Below, piece by piece: positions 33,607-40,257 of a DNA stretch of 40,257 nucleotides. Location: positions 1-40,257 of the forward strand of contig DAIDAX010000003.1 of assembly GCA_027310405.1 (NCBI GenBank), in the 5' to 3' direction. Numbering within the stretch: position 1 is the stretch's first letter; the number at the start of each line of letters is the position of its first letter. Under the pieces are notes generated by a model, which worked only from the letters and a program-made list of their open reading frames with translations, did no database searches and was not told the origin of the DNA. The translations under genes and the position numbers were made by a program. The stretch comes from a bacterium (lineage in GTDB: Archaea > Aenigmatarchaeota > Aenigmatarchaeia > CG10238-14 > SCSR01).

Positions 33607-35237
33607 ATATCCTCAACAAAAAGTTCAAAACTTGCAACTGGAACTTCTATTTCCCAATTTTCTAAAACTTGTGGATGAACTTCACCAAAGCTTCCAATAA
33701 TTTTTTTATTTGAAATTATACGAGCTGCTCTTCCATTTATGTAACAATTTTCCTGATAAGGTTGGAGTGAATAGTTGATTCCAAAATTCTTCAGAAATGT
33801 ATCAACAACTCCTTTTGCTTCTGCAAAGTTTGATTTGCTATGTGCAATCACTCCACAAACTTTTCTTAAACTTTTCGTTCTAGTTTCTTCTTCAGGAGAA
33901 ATCAAAACAACATCTCCAACCTCGAAAATATTTTGTGGATATGCAACATGTTTGTTCACCGAAAGTATTTTCATCAAACTCGGCAACATCCAAGATCGTA
34001 GACATGTGTAATTTTCAGAAACCGGATTTTGTATTTCTACAACTTTCTCTCTTGAAACATTCATTTTGTCAAACTGTTCAAGAGGATTACTCATAACAAA
34101 GTTGATTGTTTCTTGAAATCCCATTCCAATTAACAAGTGTCGAATTTTTTCGCAAGTTCTTTCAAGTTCCAAAGCCTTTCCGTAAGTTGCAACATTTGGT
34201 AACTGCGGTGTTAAGTTATTTAGTCCATAAGCATATGCAACATCTTCGATAACATCTACTTGATGAAGAATATCAGCACGATATGGTGGAATGACAACTT
34301 CTATTTTTTCACCGTTTATCACAGAACTGTAGCCCATTCTTTGCAACAACTGTATAATGTCTTTTTTTGAAAGTGATACACCAATCATTTTCTCGAGATA
34401 TGGATAATCAACTTCGATAACAGTTTCCTGTAGGTTTGGTGTAATCTCAGATTTTTTTCCGAGTTTCAATTTCAGATACTCGATTTTGCATCCACGTTCT
34501 GCTAGATTTGTAACTAAGATATTCAATGCTTGATTTATCGCAGCTTTATCTAAGCCAGTTACATCAATGAAAAGATTTTTCGTTTTTTCTGTAACTCTTG
34601 TTCTTTCTGAATTTATCACAGGTGGAAAACTGAAAATTCCTTGAGCGTCTTCAAAGACTGGCCAAAGTTTTGCAGAAGAAATTAAATTTCCATACATTTT
34701 TCCTTTTGGTGAATTTTCTAAAACTTCTCGCAGGGTCATCACGTTTTCAAAATCAAGCGGAATCATTTTAGAATCTCGTGAAACTCCAGAATATGAAATT
34801 GGCGGAATAATTTTATCAAAGTCATGAACTCCTATAGCAACCTTTCTTCTATTCCTACCAATCGTTGCGTGCAGAACTTCTTGTATATTCATCAAACTTT
34901 TTATTACATCATCAGTCAACGAAACATTTCTCACAATAGCCGCTGCTATGAATGGTCTTATTGGTACACTATCAACTTTTATTTCAAGAGTTGAATTCGT
35001 TGACAAGAATTTTTGCAAATTATTTTTAATCTCAAGATAATTACGAATCGCACGTGCGAGTCCTTCTACTCCAAATAAGTCGGGTCGGTCTGGAGTAACT
35101 TCCAATTTTATTTCGGAATCCGTCTGCTCTTCAACTCCAGGCTTTATCAAGGAGACAACTTCTTCCAGCTGCTCATTGCCAAGTTTCTTCCCGACAAGTT
35201 TTTGCAAATCTTTTTTGTTGTAAGTTATTAACGGCAT
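33603..35237 (-). CDS. pheT: Phenylalanyl-tRNA synthetase beta subunit
   Basis: MPLITYNKKDLQKLVGKKLGNEQLEEVVSLIK...VTPDRPDLFGVEGLARAIRNYL. Start adjusted from 35267. Confidence 0.95.
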   Translation of the reverse strand: MPLITYNKKDLQKLVGKKLGNEQLEEVVSLIKPGVEEQTDSEIKLEVTPDRPDLFGVEGLARAIRNYLEIKNNLQKFLSTNSTLEIKVDSVPIRPFIAAAIVRNVSLTDDVIKSLMNIQEVLHATIGRNRRKVAIGVHDFDKIIPPISYSGVSRDSKMIPLDFENVMTLREVLENSPKGKMYGNLISSAKLWPVFEDAQGIFSFPPVINSERTRVTEKTKNLFIDVTGLDKAAINQALNILVTNLAERGCKIEYLKLKLGKKSEITPNLQETVIEVDYPYLEKMIGVSLSKKDIIQLLQRMGYSSVINGEKIEVVIPPYRADILHQVDVIEDVAYAYGLNNLTPQLPNVATYGKALELERTCEKIRHLLIGMGFQETINFVMSNPLEQFDKMNVSREKVVEIQNPVSENYTCLRSWMLPSLMKILSVNKHVAYPQNIFEVGDVVLISPEEETRTKSLRKVCGVIAHSKSNFAEAKGVVDTFLKNFGINYSLQPYQENCYINGRAARIISNKKIIGSFGEVHPQVLENWEIEVPVASFELFVEDI

Positions 35238-36499
35238 TATTTCACCAAAGATTTTTCTCGAAGCCACTTCAAATTATCGGAATATAAATATCGGATGTCA
35301 TTTACTCCAAGTTTGATCATCGCAAGCCTTCCAATACCGAGTCCCCACGCTAAAACTGGAACTTCTATTCCAAGTGGTAGAGTGACTTCAGGTCTGAAAA
35401 TTCCAGAGCCACCAATCTCAACCCAACCAAGTTCAGGATGATATGCAAGTCCTTCCACAGAAGGTTCTGTGAATGGGAAATACGAAGGCTTGAATCTAAC
35501 TTTTTCCGCACCAGTAACAGCTATTACAATTTCTTTCAAGTAGCCGAGTAAATTTTTCAAATTCAACCCTTCACCAACAACAATTCCTTCGCACTGATCA
35601 AATTCTGCAAGATGTTTAGCATCAATAACATCGGAACGAAAAACTCTATCGATCATAAACATTTTGTGCGGAATATCTTCTTTCTTTAATTTACTCAATG
35701 TTCTTGCTGATAATGCAGTTCCCTGACTCCTCAAGAGTAATTTCTTTGCAAATGAAAAATCCCAACTCCCCCATCCTCTACTCCCAGTTATCCAACCATT
35801 TTCATGCGTGGCTTCGACTCGTCCCCACAACTGTTTGTCTAAAACTTTTCCATCTTGGGAATTTTTCACATTAAGCACATCATGTATTCCTCTGGCTGGA
35901 TGATCTGATGGCATGAATAGAGCATCGAAATTCCAAAAGTTCATTTCAACAAGTGGCCCACGTGCTTCAACAAAACCAAGTCCAATTAGTTTTTTACGAA
36001 TATCGTCAATAACTTGCCTGTAAGGATGTGATTTTCCTACAGAAACAATTTTTTGCGGTGCAACATTTATGTTAATTGGTGCAAGTTTTGCTTTTTTCCA
36101 CAAACCAGTTTTTAACATTATTGGTGTGAGTTCACTTACTTTCTTTTTCTCCAATTGTTTCGAAAGTTTTTCAACTTCCTCGTAAATTCTTTGTACAAGT
36201 TTTCGTTGAAACAAAACTTCCAAAATATCGGGGTTTACAGTTTCTCCTTTTGAAATTTTTTCAAGTGCATCTTGTTCTGGAAATTCCATTTTTTTGGATA
36301 CGAGAAAAATTTCTCCATTCTTTTCTTGAATAATCTTCTTTTTTTTCAGCCAGAGAAGTGCAATGTCAGCGTGCTTCATTTTTTTCTGGATGTTGTTTAC
36401 AGACAATTGATCTTTTTGTAAAAGCTCGAAAAGATTTTTTTCCGGTAAACCATTTTTTCGATATTCTTCTCCTTCTTTAGTTAGTCTGTAATTTGTCAT
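35237..36499 (-). CDS. pheS: Phenylalanyl-tRNA synthetase alpha subunit
   Basis: GFVEARGPLVEMNFWNFDALFMPSDHPARGIHDV, FRSDVIDAKHLAEFDQCEG, GLGIGRLAMI. Confidence 0.96.
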   Translation of the reverse strand: MTNYRLTKEGEEYRKNGLPEKNLFELLQKDQLSVNNIQKKMKHADIALLWLKKKKIIQEKNGEIFLVSKKMEFPEQDALEKISKGETVNPDILEVLFQRKLVQRIYEEVEKLSKQLEKKKVSELTPIMLKTGLWKKAKLAPININVAPQKIVSVGKSHPYRQVIDDIRKKLIGLGFVEARGPLVEMNFWNFDALFMPSDHPARGIHDVLNVKNSQDGKVLDKQLWGRVEATHENGWITGSRGWGSWDFSFAKKLLLRSQGTALSARTLSKLKKEDIPHKMFMIDRVFRSDVIDAKHLAEFDQCEGIVVGEGLNLKNLLGYLKEIVIAVTGAEKVRFKPSYFPFTEPSVEGLAYHPELGWVEIGGSGIFRPEVTLPLGIEVPVLAWGLGIGRLAMIKLGVNDIRYLYSDNLKWLREKSLVK

Positions 36500-36532
36500 T
36501 GTTCTCTTCTTTAAGATTAATTTTTAATAAAC

Positions 36533-37243
36533 TTACCTTATTACTTCGTAGTCCGAACGTCTAAATTTCTTGCCATTAATCAGATGTTGTAAGTAAAATT
36601 TGAGATAATTTTTCATAGATTTTACGATTCCCCATTTCTGAAAACGGCGCGTGGAAGTGAACACAGCTGTATTCTCGTCAAAAACAACCTTTCCAAACTT
36701 CGATATTTTTTCAGAAAGGATAAAATCTTCAAGTGCATGTGTTGTTTCATCAAATCCACCAGCTTTTAAAAAAGCACCACGTCGATAACCAACACAAATA
36801 CCAGCAATTTGTGGCTTTTTTGTTTTTAGGCTCAAAACAGTATTCAAATTATACACAGCATACAATAAGGAATTTTTTGAATTATATTCAAGAGGAAGAA
36901 TTGGGCAAGTAGCACAAACAACGTTCTTTGTTTTAAACGAATTTCCAAATTTGGAAATTAAATTTGGCATGGGTATTGTATCACCGTCTATGAAAATCAA
37001 AATATTCCCCTTAGCAACATTTGCACCAACATTTCTTGCTCTACCCACACCTCTTTTTTTCATGCGTACAACTTTATCTGCAAAATTTCTTGCGATTGAG
37101 ACTGTTTTGTCTTTGCTTTCACTATCGACAACAATTATTTCAAATTTTTTTTCATAATCCTGATGTTTTAAAGCAAGCAATGTTCGTTTAATATATTTCT
37201 CTTCATTGAGTGTTGGAACAATTACAGAAATGAAATCCTTCAT
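36533..37243 (-). CDS. Family 2 glycosyltransferase
   Basis: ISVIVPTLNEEKYIKRTL...EIIVVDSESKDKTV...ILIFIDGDTIP. Confidence 0.92.
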   Translation of the reverse strand: MKDFISVIVPTLNEEKYIKRTLLALKHQDYEKKFEIIVVDSESKDKTVSIARNFADKVVRMKKRGVGRARNVGANVAKGNILIFIDGDTIPMPNLISKFGNSFKTKNVVCATCPILPLEYNSKNSLLYAVYNLNTVLSLKTKKPQIAGICVGYRRGAFLKAGGFDETTHALEDFILSEKISKFGKVVFDENTAVFTSTRRFQKWGIVKSMKNYLKFYLQHLINGKKFRRSDYEVIR

Positions 37244-37244
37244 T

Positions 37245-38354
37245 TCATTTACCCAGAACTATTTTTTCTGCTTTAGATAAAAGTTTTTTCTTTTTCTTTT
37301 GATGTTTTTCCAAGAATTTGATAATTATTTCAGTTATTTCATTTTTCATTTCTCCATCAAGCAATTTTCCGGATTTATACAGATTGTAAACTTTCTCAAC
37401 TTTTTTATCGTCTTCTACAAAATGATATTTGTAAAGTTCAAAAACTACACTTTGTTCAGGATTCGCACCAAATTTTCTTTGTTCTTCAACAGTTTTCTGA
37501 CCGCCGGTAAGAGCCTTCGAAACTTTTCTCTTTACATCCTCTGGCTTGTCGTTCAAAGTTATCATCGAATCTGGATTACGTTTACTCATCTTAGTCTCAC
37601 CATTAAGTGCTCTGAAAAACTTGTGGAATATACTGGCTGGTCTTGTAAAATTAAATTCCGGAAATCTGTCAACAATATCTCGCGACAAGAAAATATGTGG
37701 GGCCTGATCTAAACCCACAGGAACTAAAACTGTTTTATGCGAGCCACCTTCTTTTGTTTCTGGAAACAGAATATCTCCAGATTGCGTGAAGGCTGCAAAG
37801 TACAAACCAAATGGGCGTTTGCCATACAAATTCTCCATGTGATTATTCGTAATTTTTCTGCTGAACAAATAACCAAGATTCATTACATGTTTTTCTTGCG
37901 ACTGTCTGTAGATGTAAGCATTTTTTGGATTCAGTCCTAAAGCAAGCAGGTCTGCAACATTATCTACAGCGATTTCGGCTTGTTTGTCGAGTGGTAGTCC
38001 GTTGTCCACCATTCCTTCCAAATCTGCAATTGCGTAGAAAACTTTCGTGCCAAATTCTTTCTGGAAATAAATTATTTCTTCTGCAGTTATTTTGCTGCCG
38101 AGATGAAATTCATTCGTAGGTTTTATTCCTGTCATTATTGCAACTTTTTCTTTGCGTTTGACAGCATCCAAAAATTTATCAAAATCGATGTGTGCAAAAT
38201 CTATTCCACGACGTAAAAATATGTTCGGATTTTTTATTCTTCGCAGAATTGATTCGTCTATTTTTTTCAAATGCATGTCCTGAATGATTTTTTCATAATC
38301 GGTTATTACAGAATTTCCAAACGGATCCAATGTGTTGTCAACCATAATCATCAC
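37245..38354 (-). CDS. trpS: Tryptophanyl-tRNA synthetase
   Basis: IMTGIKPTNEFHLGSK, GLDQAPHIFLSRDI, KMSKRNPDSMITL; archaeal type. Confidence 0.93.
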   Translation of the reverse strand: MMIMVDNTLDPFGNSVITDYEKIIQDMHLKKIDESILRRIKNPNIFLRRGIDFAHIDFDKFLDAVKRKEKVAIMTGIKPTNEFHLGSKITAEEIIYFQKEFGTKVFYAIADLEGMVDNGLPLDKQAEIAVDNVADLLALGLNPKNAYIYRQSQEKHVMNLGYLFSRKITNNHMENLYGKRPFGLYFAAFTQSGDILFPETKEGGSHKTVLVPVGLDQAPHIFLSRDIVDRFPEFNFTRPASIFHKFFRALNGETKMSKRNPDSMITLNDKPEDVKRKVSKALTGGQKTVEEQRKFGANPEQSVVFELYKYHFVEDDKKVEKVYNLYKSGKLLDGEMKNEITEIIIKFLEKHQKKKKKLLSKAEKIVLGK

Positions 38355-38492
38355 TTTGTTTTTGTTTTAAAAGAAGTTTAGAATAATCGCTAAGCAAAGA
38401 ATTCAAATTCAGAGTGTAATCCATTGGAACATACCACTCAAAGAAAAGTTTGCAGAGAATCTATTTAAACATTAAACAGACAAAATTGTGTC

Positions 38493-38885
38493 ATGGTAAA
38501 TTTCAAATTTGTAATTAACGAACCAGAGACAAAAAAATCTTTCAATGCAGAATTTGATCAATCGAAAGCCGCAACATTCTTGGGAAAGAAGATTGGTGAC
38601 GAAGTTGATGCAAGTTCTCTGGGTTTGAACGGTTATACGCTGAAAATAACTGGTGGAACAGATAAAGATGGATTTCCTATGCACTCTTCTTTGCATGGTT
38701 CTGTAAAAAAGAAAGTACTTTTGAGCGGACCTCCTGGATTTCATCCAAAATTAAAGGGACAAAGGAAAAGAAAAACTGTACGTGGAGACACAATTTCACA
38801 AGACACGATTCAGATTAACGCAAAAGTTGTGAAGAAAGGAGAAAAATCATTGCAAGAAATTTCCCAGCTAAAGAAAAGTCTGTAG
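38493..38885 (+). CDS. rps6e: Ribosomal protein S6e
   Basis: NFKFVINEPETKKSF...GLNGYTLKITGGTDKDGFPMHSSLHG...RKRKTVRGDTISQDTIQINAKVVKKG. Confidence 0.95.
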   Translation: MVNFKFVINEPETKKSFNAEFDQSKAATFLGKKIGDEVDASSLGLNGYTLKITGGTDKDGFPMHSSLHGSVKKKVLLSGPPGFHPKLKGQRKRKTVRGDTISQDTIQINAKVVKKGEKSLQEISQLKKSL

Positions 38886-38969
38886 AAAAACCGGCAGAAC
38901 ACATTGAAAAGAAAGAAGAGAAGAAAGAACAGCCGAAGGCAGAAGCTCCGAAAGAAGTGAAGAAGGAAG

Positions 38970-40208
38970 GTGGAGAAGTTCCAGAAGCAAAAGGCTGAAT
39001 TGAATGAGAAACTCATACCAGAAGCAAACATCGGAATGGTCGGACACGTTGCACACGGAAAGACAACACTTACTGAAGCACTTACGGGAAAACTGACGCT
39101 AACTCATTCTGAGGAACTCAAGCGCGGAATAACGATTCGTCTGGGTTATGCTGACGTTTCAATTTACAAAGACATGAACGGACACTACTTCAGTTCTGAA
39201 AAATGCCCAATCTGTTTTTCTGATGGAGAAATTTTGCGCACTGTTAGTTTTATCGATGTTCCCGGACACGAAACTCTGATGGCAACTGTTTTGACTGGAG
39301 CTAGTTTGATGGACGGCGCGATTCTTGTTATATCTGCAACAGAAAAATGTCCGCAACCTCAAACCCGCGAGCATTTGACTGCATTGGAAGTTGTCGGAAT
39401 AAAAAATGTTGTCATTGTTCAAAACAAAATTGATCTTGTCACTCCAGAACGAGCGCGAGAAAGCTACAGGGAAATAAAAAATTTCATCAAAGACAGCGTA
39501 ATAGAAAATGCTCCAATAATTCCTGTCTCCGCACAAAAAAGAATAAACATCGATGCAGTTTTCTCAGCGATTGAAGAAAAAATTCCAACTCCGAAAAGAG
39601 ACGAAACTAAAAATGCGAAGATGTTGATCGCGAGAAGTTTTGACATAAATCGTCCAGGCACAGAAGTTAGTAAACTTTCTGGCGGAATTGTTGGAGGATC
39701 TGTTATCCAAGGAAAAATTAGAATCGGCGATGAAATAGAAATTCAACCTGGAACAAGAATTGGAGAAAAATACACTCCACTTACTTCGAAAATTATCGGA
39801 CTGAAGAAAGGACATCTAGAACTTCAAGAAGCTGGAGCAGGAGGTTTGGTAGGATTGATGACTGAGTTAGATCCGTTCTTGACGAAATCGGACTCTCTTG
39901 TCGGAAATGTTGTCGGTCTGAGAGGACAGTTACCTCCCCTATATAATAAACTCAATCTGCAGTTGCATCTTTTACAACGTGCAGTTGGCACCGAAGATTT
40001 TTCAGACGTTAAACCGATAAAAACCGGGGAGAGTCTTTTGATAAACATTGGCACTGCTCGTTCTCTTGGTAACGTTACAGCCGTGAAGAAAGATTTTGTC
40101 GAAATTGAACTCAAAATTCCAATTATTGCAGATTCGGACGAACGCGTTGTTATCTCAAGACAAATTTCAGGACGCTGGAGACTAATTGGATACGGGACGC
40201 TAAGTTAA
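38970..40208 (+). CDS. eif2g: Translation initiation factor 2 subunit gamma
   Basis: ANIGMVGHVAHGKTTLTEALTGK, HSEELKRGITIRLGYADV, DVPGHETLMATVLTGASLMDGAILVISATEKCPQPQTREHL, QNKIDLV. Confidence 0.95.
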   Translation: MEKFQKQKAELNEKLIPEANIGMVGHVAHGKTTLTEALTGKLTLTHSEELKRGITIRLGYADVSIYKDMNGHYFSSEKCPICFSDGEILRTVSFIDVPGHETLMATVLTGASLMDGAILVISATEKCPQPQTREHLTALEVVGIKNVVIVQNKIDLVTPERARESYREIKNFIKDSVIENAPIIPVSAQKRINIDAVFSAIEEKIPTPKRDETKNAKMLIARSFDINRPGTEVSKLSGGIVGGSVIQGKIRIGDEIEIQPGTRIGEKYTPLTSKIIGLKKGHLELQEAGAGGLVGLMTELDPFLTKSDSLVGNVVGLRGQLPPLYNKLNLQLHLLQRAVGTEDFSDVKPIKTGESLLINIGTARSLGNVTAVKKDFVEIELKIPIIADSDERVVISRQISGRWRLIGYGTLS

Positions 40209-40257
40209 GTGAAGAATTAGAAAAAAATCAAGTTTAGCTGGAGCAGTAAATTGTTCC

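Overview
The window is a gene-dense, AT-rich archaeal segment, probably from a DPANN-type genome. Core genes include aIF5B, archaeal IleRS, LeuRS, HisRS, PheRS alpha and beta, TrpRS, rpS6e, aIF2-gamma, a PIN-ATPase-KH protein and MinD. The main system is a complete compact CRISPR-Cas locus at about 2169-6333: cas1, cas2, cas4, a 542-aa RuvC effector of the Cas14a/Cas12f1 type, a recognisable tracrRNA, and a CRISPR array with six identical 37-nt repeats and five 36-38-nt spacers. The effector keeps the RuvC D/E/D residues. Compared with my recollection of Un1Cas12f1 (Cas14a1), it lacks the N-terminal zinc finger, has a C-x4-C first half of its C-terminal zinc ribbon, and carries a charged insertion of about 25 aa. 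The tracrRNA keeps the family fold and shows an apparent compensatory base-pair swap. A second accessory unit is a ~5.2-kb integrated element (27599-32791). It sits in the 3' end of tRNA-Arg(TCT), is flanked by 15-nt direct repeats with one mismatch, and encodes a tyrosine recombinase, an AAA+-like ATPase and small ORFs. It ends in an iteron-like GTGTCGTT cluster next to an AT-only palindrome. Other notable points are a short bacterial/CPR-like AlaRS, a tRNA-His gene inside an AbrB-like ORF directly upstream of hisS, stand-alone zinc-ribbon microproteins, and a possible frameshift at the rpS6e tail. All homology statements come from motif recognition and memory; no searches were run.
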